Translations under genes and position numbers: made by a program
The notes under the pieces: generated by a model
What the model was told of the DNA's origin: nothing
The model's database searches: none
What the model saw: the letters and a program-made list of their open reading frames with translations, nothing else
In this document: in pieces, positions 24,151-37,300 of the stretch
How positions within the stretch are numbered: the first letter of the stretch is position 1
Layout: every line of letters begins with the position of its first letter
Assembly (NCBI GenBank): GCA_963082975.1
Contig: OY720344.1
Span: forward strand, 82,572,053 to 82,636,052
DNA length: 64,000 nt
Reading direction: 5' to 3'
Source: Labia minor
Lineage: Eukaryota; Arthropoda; Insecta; Dermaptera; Spongiphoridae

Positions 24151-24738
24151 TTATTTTGTATTAAAATCAACACAACTCGGTTATCGTTTCGAAGCAATAT
24201 AGATAAATTTAAAATTAAATCGAATGGAATGCATAATAAACTATTAAATCATTTAAATAGTTTATGTAAACTAGAAATTTATTTATATTTTACTTAGTTC
24301 ATTCTAGATATTCTAAAAAATACAGTAATTATTATGTATATATATATATATATTCTTATTAGACAAAAGGAAAATTTGAAATATGTTCATTAGCCAATTG
24401 TTTTAGATAATCTTAATTTATGAAAATTAGTAATAACATTCAAATAGTAATTATGCTAATTACAAAAATATTTTTTTTAAATTCTTGAATAAAGTATGTA
24501 AGTTTTATTAATAATAAAACAAAATATCTCTTGCTTGCAGAAGACTTTGATTTGGCTACACCGATATATGGTACATGAAGAAAGAGAAAGAGGAGAGAGT
24601 CAGAATTTCACCCTGGTATGCATAATGCAAAAGATTATGGATAAAAGTGGAAAGTAAGATTACACATTTAATTCATATTGCAATATTTGCATATTCATAT
24701 GTTATGAAGTAAAATCACTGAAACATACGTTATTATAA
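24151..24738. other. AT-rich sequence, no gene seen
   Basis: A (TA)n run lies at 24335-24352. No other feature can be supported. Confidence 0.5.
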
Positions 24739-24870
24739 CGTTTTTCGTTGAATATGAAGCAATTCATTCATAAACTTTGTCAGGCTTATAAAAAAAATGT
24801 TTAATCTTTTTAGTCTATTGGAAAAACGTTATTTTATAAAAATTTTTTATATTTATATTTTACTTATTTA
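24739..24870 (+). repeat. Family T dispersed repeat, copy 1
   Basis: GTTGAATATGAAGCAATTCA, then AAACTTTGTCAGGCTTATA and GGAAAAACGTTATTTTATAA, recur in the same order at 34266-34395. Only two copies are in the window and no end structure is visible, so the class is unknown. Confidence 0.6.
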
Positions 24871-25051
24871 AACGATACTATTTAATTACATTATCAAAAC
24901 AGAACAATCTTTAATATTATTTGAAGTTATTATTTATATTTCTTTTTTGAGATCTGATTTCATCGCTCAAAGTTATTTAATTGAAATTTGTGGTCTTGAA
25001 TTCAATCTCAACTTTTTGTAATCAAATAAACGAATTATTTTTTTTTATAAA

Positions 25052-25653
25052 TTTTTACTATCTTGCCAGAGATAATATTGCGAAGACGAAAATTTTCGAT
25101 GTCGAGATTTTGATGTTTTTATACGTTTTGAAGGCCCCTAAGGTTGAGAAAAATGTATGTGTGTGTGTGTGTTTGTATGTCTGTATGTAAACAAGATTAC
25201 GCAAAAACGGTTTAAAACTAGAATAATCAAATCTTGTACACGACCATTATTCAAAATTCGTAGTTTTCTATCAACTTTGAAGAAATGTAGCTCATCCGGA
25301 AGGGGTCATTACCTACCACGTTTTCATTTTTTCCTCTAAACTGCCCGTAAAAATAAAGATAGATATTTAATAGTTTTTCACCACATTAAAAATTGTATAA
25401 AACTGCTATATAGAATTTCAGCTTGATTGAATGACTGAACGTACCGGAATTTTTTAACACGTTGACAGGCAAACACGAGCCAACGCGTGATGTCGTGCCA
25501 TCAACAAAGAGTCAAAAACGCGCTAGTTTAATAAATATTATTTATCAATTTTAATTTATTATTTAATTAATTAAATTTACTTTAAATATAATATATTTTA
25601 ATTAATCTAATTCAAATTTGCGAGATAGTCGAGTGGAGGCACTCCAGATTTTT
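25052..25653 (+). mobile_element. Family Y copy 3 (nearly complete)
   Basis: The left end reads TTTTTACTATCTTGCCAGAG. The right end reads GCGAGATAGTCGAGTGGAGG and then CACTCCAGATTTTT. ACTATCTTGC and GCGAGATAGT are inverted relative to each other with one mismatch, and the 3' stem-loop is intact except one loop base. The central TG run is at 25157-25171. Between them lie the conserved ACGCAAAAACGG module and the GCCAACGCGTGATGTCGTG segment. No coding capacity is present. Confidence 0.78.
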
Positions 25654-26722
25654 AATTAATAAGATTCAAATATCCATAAGAAATATTATTTTTTATTTAA
25701 AAATCAAAAAATAGACTGAAACATAAACTTATATACTTAAATATAAACATAAATAAAACATAAATACCCTTTATAAAATATTAATTTTCAATTTTAGTTC
25801 GTTAAAGGATTGCATTTATCATCTGAAGAATTAATATAACATTGAAATTGAACATTCAACTTGTTTAAGAAATATTTCATTTGATAGTTTAAATATTGAT
25901 ATAAATAAAAATGATCGAAAAAGTAAAAAAAAATGTGAAATTTCCAAAAAAAAGTACTCAACAAGGGGCAATGTAAGCGTAGGAGGTGGGTGGTGAATAC
26001 GAAGAGGATTCGTCAAGTGGACATCAAGAGTGCTTCGATCCCCTTCCCTTTGAATTTCGTTTCGTTAGATATTACCTTTTGTGACCTTTTATGGATGAGT
26101 TTTTTATCTGGATCAAACAATTTTTGTTTTCTTTTCATTGATTTCTATTATTCTATTTTCAGAGTGCAAAACACACCTCAATTCATTCTGTACCAATGTT
26201 GGTAGTTAGCCATTTTTATTTAAACAGACCAATGATGTTTTAATATCTACGGTTGAACAATTTACTAGAAATATAGATGAGTAACATTTTACTTTTTTCC
26301 CTTTTCATGTGTACAACAAAGCACAATATTTGATTTTGTTTAATAACTATGAGTATTTTTTATTTTATCTTTTCAATAAATTATTATAAAATCATAAAAG
26401 TAGTAATAAACTACAAAATTGAAATATATACCGTACATAAATCGTACATATATATTAATAAATTATATTATATTATTGAAAGTAATAATAGGACATCTTA
26501 GTTAAAAAAAATATTTAATAAAATTATGAGCTACCTTATAAATTTTTACTACTATGTACTTTTTAGTGATATTTAGAACAAATACAAAGTAACAAAATAT
26601 ATCAAGAAATAATTATATAAAATATGTGTATAAAGAAAATAGCAATTCAATATCATCAACAAAAATAGACTTATTTTACTTTTTTTCGAGATAACCATCG
26701 TGCCTTTCTTTCTTTATCGACG
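25654..26722. other. AT-rich DNA, no gene seen
   Basis: A unique, slightly GC-richer pocket lies at about 25960-26210, with two opposed frames of 61 and 71 codons that show no family features. The rest is A/T-rich. Confidence 0.5.
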
Positions 26723-27159
26723 TTTTCTCTCATTGGAATTTTCGTTTTCACTCAAATTTGCAAATTGCACTTTTTTCAAAATATAAATTTAAATATAAAA
26801 AATATTACTTTGATTTCGAAAATATTAATCAATTAGGAGAAATATTCAATTTAATTTAATTTTACCTTTAATACTATAGAATATTAGAACTTAAAATAAA
26901 AATTTAAATATTAACATTCTTTGTATGGAAATTTCTAGAATTATTATTTTTATTTTCTGTGTCAACTTCTTTACTGAGTCACCAGAGGAGCCACATGGGT
27001 TGGTTCGGTTTTTTGTCCATAACTTTGGAACGGATCAACTTTTTTGAAATTTTCAACCTTATACCTTATCTTTGGGCCATGCCGGTTCTAATGATACCCG
27101 AACCATTAAGATCCTTGAAGCCGTTTAGGAGTTTAGGATTTTGTAGTCGTTTAATTATA
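26723..27159 (+). repeat. Family U dispersed repeat, copy 1
   Basis: It shares with 56046-56496 the blocks TTCGTTTTCACTCAAATTTG, GAGCCACATGGG or its variants, CCATAACTTTGGAACGGATC, TTTGGGCCATG, GATACCCGAACCATTAAGAT and TTGTAGTCGTTTAATTATA. Both copies have the same orientation and similar length (about 440-450 bp). No inverted ends or open frames are present. The ACGGATCAA and TTTGAAATTTT segment resembles the internal module of families X, Y and Z. Confidence 0.65.
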
Positions 27160-27215
27160 TAGATATACAATTTTTGCTAGTATAATAAGATATAAATAAT
27201 ATTAAATTATATTAT
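27160..27215 (-). repeat. Family V terminal fragment
   Basis: TACAATTTTTGCTAGTATAA followed by TAAGATA matches only the outer end of family V and abuts the end of the U copy. Confidence 0.5.
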
Positions 27216-28973
27216 TTTTTGATTCTAAATTAATAAAGATTGATTAAATAATTGATTCAGTAAACATTTGTTCCAACATAAATAGAAAATTTTGAAGATT
27301 TTCACTAAAATTTAATCGTAGTAGAACCAAAGAATTATGATGAGCACGTCAATATTTTTACCTTTCAAATTCTTTATTATTAAAAATATTAACGATCATA
27401 GATTTTTTTCAAAGCATAATTTATCAATTATTTATAAAAAGTCTAACAACAAAAAGATGGCGGTCTTAAAAGCAAACCCACTAAAATTTTAAAAACTTAA
27501 ATCATAATTTTTAATATATTATAACAAGATTAAACCTAATCAGAATCTATGATATGTAAGAAAAATACGGAATTCAAATTGCACAAGAATGAATATTTAT
27601 TTATTTAAATAAGGAAACTTTTGAGGAAAAAGTCTTAACTTCAACCATACTTCAACATTATTTGGTTTAAAGTTGAAAATAGTCCAAATCTTTTACTACA
27701 TTTTGTGTTTATCATTTATGAATAGAAATTTATTATTAGATTATTAAACAAAATAAATAAATAAAGCACGTATAATGATATTTGTGTCTATGAATATAAC
27801 ATATTTTGCAATCATTTTTTTGCATCATATTTTATTTAAGAAAAGGAACAAAAAAAAAGAAAAATTAAATATTAAAATAGATATCTATTAGTTTGTGAAC
27901 TATTTTGAAAGTTAGAGAGAAAAACAATATGTAAGTAGATAATTTTATTTATTAAAGTAAAACAAAGTAAATTAGTTTTTTTAGACAATCAATCATCTAA
28001 TGTAAATATTTTAAAATCAGAACTTCATAAATAATATAATTTCATTAATAAAAATGACTTTAAAAAAGTGTTTTTAAAAAAATTAAATATTAATGTAAAG
28101 TAAATATTATATCTAACACCATTTATTTTTAGAATTGATTATTATGATTTAGATATTAATTGATAAACCGAATTAAATACATATAAATGATTTCAATTTA
28201 AAAAATGTTTAAAATTAAATTACAGTGAGTTTCCAATAAATAAAAGAAAGTTAGAAAATAATATAATCAATACTGTTCGATAAAATATTGTAGTCAATAA
28301 AATAAAATCATGTACGGTCTATCGATTTAACTTTGAAAGGGAATAGGATACTTAAATTGAATTTAAAATATATCTATCCAATCATAAAGAATTTGTCTAA
28401 TTGAAATTTATTAAACGACAAATATATAAAGAAAAGAATATAATTTTCTAAAATTCTTTGATATATTCAAGTAGGGTGTATCGAGTGATCTGGAGTGAAA
28501 AGAATTAGTTAAAGCAGTGGTCGCTAAATTGATCGATTTAGAATATATCAAGTGAATATCAAATGAAAGTTTCGAGAGAATTTAAGATTAAAATTCACTA
28601 ACTTTAAAACTCTGAATATAAGATGCCTTGCAAAGAAACTCCAGGCATACACTTTTCGTTGATTAACAATCAATAACTTTGAGGTAGCTTAATGATATTA
28701 CTTATTAATAATTAGTTAATTAAGTAAATTTTTTAGATAGTTATTATTATTTTATTATTTATAATATACTTTAATATTGAAAATCTTAAAATAAATATAC
28801 AAACACTGATAGTTTAATTAATTGAAAATTAATGGTTGATGAGGGACCTCAAAAATTATGTAAAGATGAGGATTAAAATAGTATAGTGATCCCTGGTATC
28901 TCTCTTCAAAAAATTTTGAAGAAATGAATGATATTAAAAATTATCAAATATTAAATAAATAATAAGAAAAAAA
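27216..28973. other. AT-rich sequence, no gene seen
   Basis: No open frame or element boundary was found. A moderately mixed unique stretch lies at about 28440-28700. Confidence 0.5.
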
Positions 28974-29498
28974 TTGGTGATATTCAAGTAAACGCATTTT
29001 CGTGGATTTGGATAATACTTTGCCAGTGGGTTCCTTTCGCAATTCCAAATAAACTTTTCTTATGAAATTTTTTCAGGCCTCTTCTAGTTTACGAGATAAA
29101 AATTATTAAAATAAAGATTTTTTTAAATTTGACAGATTAGTTATGAAAGTCGAAATGTGCCATTAAGTAATGTTTTATTGACTAATTCACTAATTATTCA
29201 CTTATTCACTAATTTTCGGTTTAGATATACGAAAACTATTTAATTAATTTTTTAATTTTCATAACCGAACTTATAAAAACAGAAAATGAGTGCGCGCTTT
29301 GGTAGTCAAACGGATAAAACATGCTAGCTAAATAGAATACCAATGGATTTATATGCAAATTTTAATAATTTTTATCTCGTAAACTAGAAAAGGCCCGACA
29401 CAATTTCATAAGAAAAGTTTATTTGGAATTGCAAAAGGAACCCGCTGGTAAATTATTATCCAAATCTACAAAAATGTGTTTACTTGAATAATTACCAA
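28974..29498. mobile_element. Family W foldback MITE, copy 2 (both arms present)
   Basis: The left arm starts TTGGTGATATTCAAGTAAAC and runs about 150 bases. The right arm is its inverted copy and ends GTTTACTTGAATAATTACCA. The arms share segments for CTTATGAAATT, GAATTGCAAAAGGAACC and the ATTATTAAAAT joint. The centre contains GGTAGTCAAACGGATAAAAC. No transposase is present, so this is a non-autonomous element with very long inverted arms able to fold on itself. No clear target duplication was seen. The superfamily is not assigned. Confidence 0.8.
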
Positions 29499-30907
29499 AA
29501 AATTAAAATAAAATGAAACAAATTCTAACTAATGGACTTGATGATACAAAAACATTTTTAAATATAAATATATATCTTTAAAATTATTGTGATTTATTTA
29601 AATTTCATAAATTCTCAAAAGGAATATGCATATATGATATCAATATATAAATATAAATCAAAGTGGATGATTGTATCTGATTTCTGAGTTTGAATGTATT
29701 AAGAAAAATCTGAACACGATGATATATTTAATTTTAAGCTCCTATTTGATCCCTTTCAAGGATGTGAAAAGGATATTAGCACCTAATGGGCCTCAAGAAG
29801 GAAGTATAAGATTTACAAGTTGTCAAACGTTGCGATCTACCATGATGGATGTCTGTCCGCGAGTGAGCTCTTAGCTGAATGATTTGCCACTACTTTCCCG
29901 TCTTCATAAATAGATATATTGTTTATATATTATAGATACCCAAAGTCTATAGAGATTTTGCTTAGGTGATGGGCCATAAAAACAAAAGAACATTGGTGCA
30001 CGTGGAAGAGGGTGTCGAGACAAAATTGACAAATGACGAGCTCGCCCATTCCCCTTGCTTCAGGGTGTTATCGATGCGTGAAAGAGCTTTCAGAATCAAC
30101 AGACAGACAGACAGACACAAAAGAGGGGAGAGAAAAAACTGTGAGAGATGGTCCACCTAATATATATATATATGACTTAGTCTGTGTGTGTGTGTGTATA
30201 TGCGTGTGTCAGAGTGAAATCGGGTAATTGCATTCCGATGTTTACCCCCTCCTGAATCGTAACGAAACCTACCCTTCTTCAGTGAACCCCTCACATCACA
30301 CGTTCCATATCCGAACCACACGATCCTCACCCTCATGGGATTTACAATGTGGGGTGGCTGCCCTTTACATTTAATTCAACGCCACTCTTCAATTGGTAAA
30401 AACTACAAGACTCAATTGTCTGATTATATTTATGGAAATATTAATTTCTACTGTGACACTTGGATGACATCCCTTTTTCATATCTTAAAATTCCATTATT
30501 TGCTTGAAATCGGAGCGATCCCCATTGGGGTAAGTCAAATTTGAGTATTATGATTTAATTTTGGATTTTCATAAAAGAATTATGGCACTTAAATTGTATG
30601 GATATTTTCAATTCGAGTATGAATTATTCAAAAGATATATTAAGGTAAATCATAGACAATTTGTGAAAGAATAATTCAAATTTATGAATTTTTTAATTAA
30701 ACAAGTATTTAAATCATTTATTTGTTGGTAAGACCATTTCTTATAAATATTTGATTTATAATTTTGTAAATGTATATATAATCATTTATTTAAGTGAAAA
30801 TATATTGGCTTCTAAAAGTTGAAAGTCTTTATTATGAATTATACATATAAAAAATATATATATGCATATATTTATAAAAAATATATATAAAAAATAACAA
30901 ATATTTT
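29499..30907. other. Unique DNA with a GC-richer pocket, no gene assigned
   Basis: About 29740-30540 is richer in G and C and not repeated here. It contains CAGACAGACAGACA at 30101-30116, a (TA)n run near 30159-30171 and a TG run at 30182-30198. Three overlapping frames of about 64 to 69 codons lie in it, none with a recognisable domain. The stretch from 30545 on is A/T-rich. Confidence 0.45.
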
Positions 30908-31350
30908 GCCGGATGTATTATAAGGGTGTGAGGCATAGTCTATGACCTTAGGAGACGAGAGTAGATTATTTGAGTATAGGAAGCATTTATGGGCCAAAGA
31001 AAGATGAGGTCACCGGGAAATGACGGAGACTGTATAACGAGGAATTGCATGACTTCTATGCATCTCCAAATATAGTTAGAATTATAAAATCTGCCATGGG
31101 CAGGGCACGTGGCTAGAATGGGAGAGGAAAGAATGGCAAAAAATATATTGGTGGGGAGACCGATTGGGAAACGTTCGCTTGGAAGACCAAGGACGCGGTG
31201 GGTGGTTAATATGGGAAGGGACGTGAGAGAGATAGGAGAGGATAGGGATGCAGGGTTGTGGCTCAGAATAGGGATACGTGGAGAAGTGTGGTTGCTGCGG
31301 CCAAGAACTTTCGAGTTCCGTAGAACCATAGAGATAGATAGAATATAAAA
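30908..31350 (+). pseudogene. LINE 3' end, copy 2
   Basis: It starts inside the segment encoding LYGCEAWSM and continues through YGPKKDEVTG, LHDFYASPNIV, GHVARMGEERMAKN, GKRSLGRPRTRW and REIGEDR. It ends at GTAGAACCATAGAGATAGATAG. The 79-codon frame at 31109-31348 is the best preserved C-terminal piece of this LINE in the window, including the zinc-knuckle-free RxGRP-RW tail. It is 5' truncated, with frame breaks around 31000-31100. Confidence 0.85.
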
Positions 31351-32235
31351 AAATAAATAAATAGTTTTTTAAAATATATTGTAAGATTTTCTTAAATTAT
31401 AATAAAATAATGGCTATGTAAAAAATTAGATAAATGAAAAATAATTTTTTACATAATTATAATAATATATATAATATATTAAATTAATTTATATTGTAGC
31501 ACCACATAAAGTGATTACTACGATGTGTTTTTTAAATTAATTATAACTAAAAAAATATTTTAGGAACTAGGTAGTATAGGTACTATTAATATATTTTATC
31601 ATAGAATAAAGGGGTTGGTTTCTCTTTGTTGAATAGAGTAAACACATTTACGAGTGAGCAAATTTACAGGAGAGTTTGTGTTGGCCCATGTAAACGGAGT
31701 TGTCGCAATGTTTGATTAAAAATATTCTCAGCCATATAACACATGAGTGGAGTTAGAGAAAATGACAGTGAAGCCCACCCAAATGCTCAGCTATTTTATC
31801 GAGAAAAAAAATCTTCCAAAAATATAGAACATTTATTTAAACCTATAAAATTCATATATGTAAGAGTGGTAAGTTATATTTGTTTGGGAGATTTTTCACA
31901 TCGTTCCATGTTTAAATTAACTTTTAACAATAAAAATCTCCTCGGTGAACAATTACGACATGGAGTAAATTTTCTCTTATTGTAATTTTTTCCCCATTCA
32001 ATTAATGAAATGGTAAAATGTTTCGTACAGAATATATTAAATGAAAAAAATATAGACATTCAAATAAATTCCAAATAATAAATCAGATTTATATATCTCA
32101 AAATCTAGTATTAATATTCAATTTGAGCCGATTTAAAAAATATTTAAGAAATTTATTATATATAATTAATATTATTTATTTTTCATTCGATTTATGTCTA
32201 TTTTCCAATCGTTTAAATAATATCCACTCTTGCTT
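31351..32235. other. AT-rich DNA with a unique pocket, no gene seen
   Basis: A mixed-composition pocket at about 31600-31800 has no recognisable features. The 80-codon frame at 31743-31985 is low-complexity and unsupported. Confidence 0.5.
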
Positions 32236-32472
32236 TTTTGCCGCCCCAGACAAAAAGTTTAATTGCCGCCACTTTAAATAAATAATCTTTTTAGTCAGAG
32301 CAAAAGTTTAAGACAAAAATCCAAAACAATTACCAAAATATTAACAAAATTATGTAAATTTTGATTAACTGATTATTAATATTTTATGTTAATAATGACC
32401 AAAAGGCCGCCCATTAGATTTGCCGCCCCGGACAAATGTAGGGGTCAGCCGGCCCTGGAGCGGGCCCTGCTA
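32236..32472. mobile_element. hAT-like MITE remnant
   Basis: GCCGCCCCAGACAAAAAG at 32239 and, at the right, TTGCCGCCCCGGACAAATG followed by CAGCCGGCCCTG near 32420-32456 resemble the GC-rich ends of hAT-type MITEs. The right terminus (CAGGGCCGGC in reverse complement) is present. The corresponding left terminus is missing, so the copy is truncated. Compare the complete element at 42113-42727. Confidence 0.5.
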
Positions 32473-34265
32473 CAGCAATAACACTCCTCCAGCCGCACAC
32501 TGAATCATCTTTATTTAATTCATATTTCTCCCAAATATCTTCCATATCTTGTTTTATAATGCTTGGCTTTTTTACTTTTTTAGTCTATTATTTTAAGTGT
32601 TTTATTTAGGTTTTTTTTTAATTTCATTATATATATTTTTTAAAAAATTAATTTTTGTGAACTTGGAAACCCTTTTTCTTGTTTTCTAAATTTTATTATT
32701 AAGTTTAATATTGATCAATGCTCCAGTTAGATATATATATATTTTATTAAATTTATATAATTGTATTAAGTGTATTTTTTTTAATCTTTTAAAGCCTTCA
32801 TTGAATTCTCATCTACAAGTTGATTTTTATTTAGCGATATCTAATTACAATTGAGGTTTTGTTAAGTTTAGAAGTATTTCTATGGAATTATGAAGAAAGT
32901 AATTTGAACATATATTTTTATACATTTTATAAGTTAAACATATATTTTATTGTAAATAAAAACATTATTGTTATGAAGAATGTCAAATATCTTCAACCAA
33001 ATTATACATCTAATAATTGAATAGACAATTAAAGTAAAAATATTATCTTTATAAAAATATATTAGAAGGGGTAGGTGTATTGGAAAAATAAAATAAAACT
33101 TTGTTAAAAATATTTTAGGCGTTTAGCCAAGTAATCAAATAAAATAAGATGTATGAATAAAATAAATATTTTTCTTTTTTGACATTATCTATTTAATTTT
33201 TATATGAAAAAGTGTTCACTAGAGAATAATAAAAAAATACTCCGAATGTTCCATTAAGGCGTTTTTGATAAGATTATTATTTATCTCAAATATTTGTATT
33301 TCATTGTTTTGTTTTGCTTTACCATAAGTATCCCTAACCATTTTCAATAACAATTTTTTGTTTTTACAATTTCATAGTTTTTCTAAAATCTTCTAATTTA
33401 TTATTATTTTTATATAGTTTTTTGATGTTTCAACTTTAAAAGAATAAAGAAAAAACAAATTTCTATGAAATATACCATATATTAAAATACTTTTCTAGAA
33501 ATACAATATAATAGTTTCCCATTCGATATTTTCATAAACGTTTTAATTTCCGTAACCTGCAATGTTTGAACATTTGGGAGAAATTGTTTTTTATTTCTTC
33601 CCTTTGTAAATAGTAAATAGTATTCCATAAACACATTTTTTGTAAATATTTTATTACTTTTTATAACGTTTTTATCATTTTCGCTTCATGTCTGTCTGCC
33701 TGTCTCTTATGACAAATTGAAATCATTATTCAACAACTTTAAATTTACTTTTGAAAATTGTTATAGATTTTTCAATGGATCCCTATGAGGTATTGATTTA
33801 ATATAATTTAATTATCATTAATTCATTTTAATGTAATTAGCAATTAATTGACTAGAATTTGAATGAAACATATACAGCGAAAAACGTTTGGCGCATTTAG
33901 TTTTCATTTGCTTTCTATTTTATTTCTATGCAATTAAATACCTTTGTAGAGCTATAATTTATATAATTACTTACTTATCACACTGAAACACTTCCTTAAC
34001 AAGTAACACTATTTCTTCTGATATAATCAACTATTTTGACTTTGATAATATGAAAATTTAAGAAAATAATCATTCTTTTAAAATTTGTTATATACTTTGA
34101 TATAAGTATATTTTACATTGAAAAATAATAAAATACTAATTTCTTAGATCTTAATCTATCAATTTTATTGCATAATAAAAAAATTGTGAGTTCATGTGTT
34201 TAATAAAATTATTAATATTACAAAAATTTGACTTGATGTTTAATATAAATAAATAAAACTAAATG
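32473..34265. other. Featureless AT-rich DNA
   Basis: Long A/T runs with no open frame above about 50 codons, no RNA boxes and no inverted ends that I can see. Confidence 0.5.
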
Positions 34266-34395
34266 CGTTTTTTGTTGAATATGAAGCAATTCATCCAAAA
34301 ACTTTGTCAGGCTTATAGAAAAATTATTTTATTCTGTTTAGTCCATTGGAAAAACGTTATTTTATAATTTTTTTTACTCATATTTATAATTTATC
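34266..34395 (+). repeat. Family T dispersed repeat, copy 2
   Basis: It matches 24739-24870 segment by segment, including GTTGAATATGAAGCAATTCA and TTGGAAAAACGTTATTTTAT. Confidence 0.6.
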
Positions 34396-36518
34396 TTTTA
34401 GTTAAATAATTAATTAATTTATTATTGTTAATAAGATAAAATTAATAGTACAGATATAATTTTGTTAATATATTATATAATAAAACATATTTATAAAGAA
34501 TATAAAAATCTGTTGTAGTTAACTATTATTATGTTTAAGTCATATAATTTTTATTATTATTAACCAGAATTTTCCGATAGTTTTCATTTATTAAAATATT
34601 TTATAATTCAAAGATGAATTATTAATTTATTTACAATATTTGATATTCACCACAATTTTTTTATTAAATAGAATGTATAATCAAGAATTGACCATAATCC
34701 TCTTTTTATGTTATAACAATATGTAATGTTATCTAAATTATCCGCCAATAACTCTGTCCGATTAGCAACATTTTGGAAAAATTGATTATTGATTTTGAAG
34801 AACCGCTCTCAACCTCTCCACCACCTTCTACCCCCCACCCCCCAACTGATTTTGATCCAGATGGGAACCGTTTGATCGTCTGCCTTTTGTGTCCCAATCG
34901 CTTAAATCCTAATCCCTTACAATAACAGTACTAGTTTTATTTTTATTAAATATTTATTAGATTTTATTGAGTTAATATTTTCATACGATACGAAATGAAT
35001 AAAAATATATAAATAAAAATAAAAATGGTTGAAAATAAAAAACAAACAAACTAATATTGGATAATAATACAATAATTAAATTATTTTTATAAATCAGTTT
35101 ACCCTTTTTTTCGTTATTATTTTTTTAATTTTACATTTAAATTACTTTTTTTAATTATAAAATTTTATTTTTTAATTGACATAAAGATAAAGTTTTCATA
35201 TCGATTTCAAACCTATTTGAGCTGATGTGTATTTTTAATAATAATAATATTGTCTTTTAAATTGAGAAACATAATTTTTTTTTTCTTTAAAAAAAAAAAT
35301 AATAAATTTAATACCTCACTTAATTCTAGAGCTATCATAATTTCAACAAATAATAAAAAAAATTACATAATACGTTATTTATTCTATCACATATAAATCT
35401 ATTTTAAAATTCAATTATGTAAAAATGCTTTTAATTTGTCACACTTAAGTATAATTCTGTCAAAACAAAAATCAATTTTTTTTTGTTCTCTTGGGTAAAA
35501 ATCTGTCCATAATGGTTAAAATCATGAATGACATGATAATAATATTTTTTATTAAAAAATTATTCATTTATTTCTTATCGAATGAAAAATACAAATAATT
35601 TTGTCAATTATTAATATTAGGTATTAAAAATAATTATGAGTTAATTTTCATTTTCTCCTAAATTTAATTAAGTAATCAAAAATATTTTAATTTATTTATA
35701 AATTGAATATATTTAAAATGTTTGCATAATATAATAAGCAGTCATTATGGAACAAAAAAAAATACACAAATGACTTTATTTTTGTAGTTCTTATTAATAG
35801 TCGTATTTTAACTTCACTTTAATTTCACTATTAATTCTCCTGTTATAAAACCTTTATTATTACACGATATTTCAAAGTTTTTATAATATAAAGTTTGCCG
35901 TATTCATAAATATTTAAAATTAAACTATGTCTACGAAAGTTGTTATCAAAAGGAGAATTGACTTTTTTTCAATATCCTACTCCTGATAAGACTTAATTTG
36001 ACTTGACGTGATAGCCTTTGTAGTTTTTTTTCACGAAGCCTGAATGTGTCAAAAGGGCTTGGCTCGTATTTTGGTGGCGCGTGCTCTCCATTTGAAAGTA
36101 ACCTGAAATTGGCAGCAAATGTGAGTCTAAATTAACTTGTAGCTATCTCCGCCAACGTAACTTTGAGAAAGAAAGTAAGAAAAAGAGAAGACACAACAAC
36201 GAGTTTCATATCAAATGAGTATTTGAGACAAAGTCGTTATCATCGGGTCAATGATCTCCAAAGTTTCATTCGGACTTGAGCTATTATTTTTTTTTTCAAA
36301 ATTTAAAAATATCCTTTTGGCATGACTATTTATCTACTTCAATTTTAAGTTTGAAGTAATTTAGCTTATTTTCATAGCCAATACTTTTCTATTATTTATG
36401 AAACTTTGAAATTCTCTAAATGAATGAATAATATTTATTTATTTATAGCTTTTCTTATTGGTTCACAATTTCATTATTTACAAATGAATATTTTTTTAAC
36501 AAAATATTAATTAATTAA
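34396..36518. other. AT-rich DNA with two GC-richer pockets
   Basis: A C-rich stretch (CCCCCCACCCCCC) lies in a pocket at about 34795-34925. A second unique pocket spans about 35990-36280 and includes TTGGTGGCGCGTGCTC. No open frame or RNA gene is recognised in either. Confidence 0.5.
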
Positions 36519-36988
36519 ACAAAAACGGTTTAAAACTAGAATAATCAAATCTAGTACACGGCCATTATTCAAAATTCGTAGTTTTCTATCAACTTTTGAG
36601 AAATGTAGCTCATCCGGAAGAGGGTCATTACCTACAACATTTTCATTTTTTTTCCCCTCTAAAATGACAGTAAAAATATAGATATAAGTATGTTTGATAG
36701 TTTTTCTCTTGATTAAAAATTGTATAAAACTGCTATATATAGAACTTCAGCTTGATTGAATCGCTGAACCTACCGGAATTAATTTTTTAACATGTTAACT
36801 GGCAATCACGCGCCAGCACGTGACGTGGTGCCATCAACAAAGAGCTAAAGACGCGTTGAATATTATTTATTAATTTTAATTTATAATTTATAATTAATTT
36901 AATTTAATTTAATTTAAATATAATATATGTTAATTAATCCAATTCAAATTTGAGAGATAGTCGAGTGGAGACACTCCAGATTTTTTTT
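36519..36988 (+). mobile_element. Family Y copy 4, 5' truncated
   Basis: It begins at the ACAAAAACGGTTTAAAACTA module, so the 5' subterminal repeat and microsatellite are missing. It ends with GAGATAGTCGAGTGGAGACA, CTCCAGA and a T run. The 3' half is almost identical to copy 5, including a shared loss of bases in the ACGCGTTGAATATTATTTA region. The two copies therefore form a subfamily. Confidence 0.75.
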
Positions 36989-36991
36989 ATA

Positions 36992-37300
36992 GTGGAACCA
37001 AGCCCTTATGGCCAAAGATCACTCCCAAGTGCCTCCAAACTCTTCTTTGTTTGGCAATTCTTTGCCATACTACCCCTGTAATCTTTGTAATTTCGTCAGT
37101 TCATCTTTCTATCTAGTGGGTACCATTCTGTAATTGTCTTGGTCCATTTTTCGTCTTCTGTTCTAGCTAGGTGTCCCGCCCATCTCCATTTCAAATTTTT
37201 AATAAGAAAATTAATCTTAGTAATATGCGAATTTTTGTAAATTTTATCCATCTATATTAACATGGTCTCCTCTCTTTATCCCTACGATGCTGCTCAATAG
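36992..37300 (-). pseudogene. LINE C-terminal remnant of a second subfamily
   Basis: The minus-strand translation gives LKWRWAGHLARTEDEKWTK, then TEWYPLDRK, a pattern found at the C-terminus of several non-LTR polymerases (RWAGHIAR...WTK...EWRPR). Stops and small indels follow. The sequence differs from the LINE at 2438-3595, so it is another subfamily. Its 3' end directly abuts the T run of family Y copy 4. Confidence 0.68.

Noticed and set aside
26723-27215. Families U and V as two ends of one element
   Set aside because: The V tip follows only U copy 1. The second U copy at 56496 runs into unrelated sequence.
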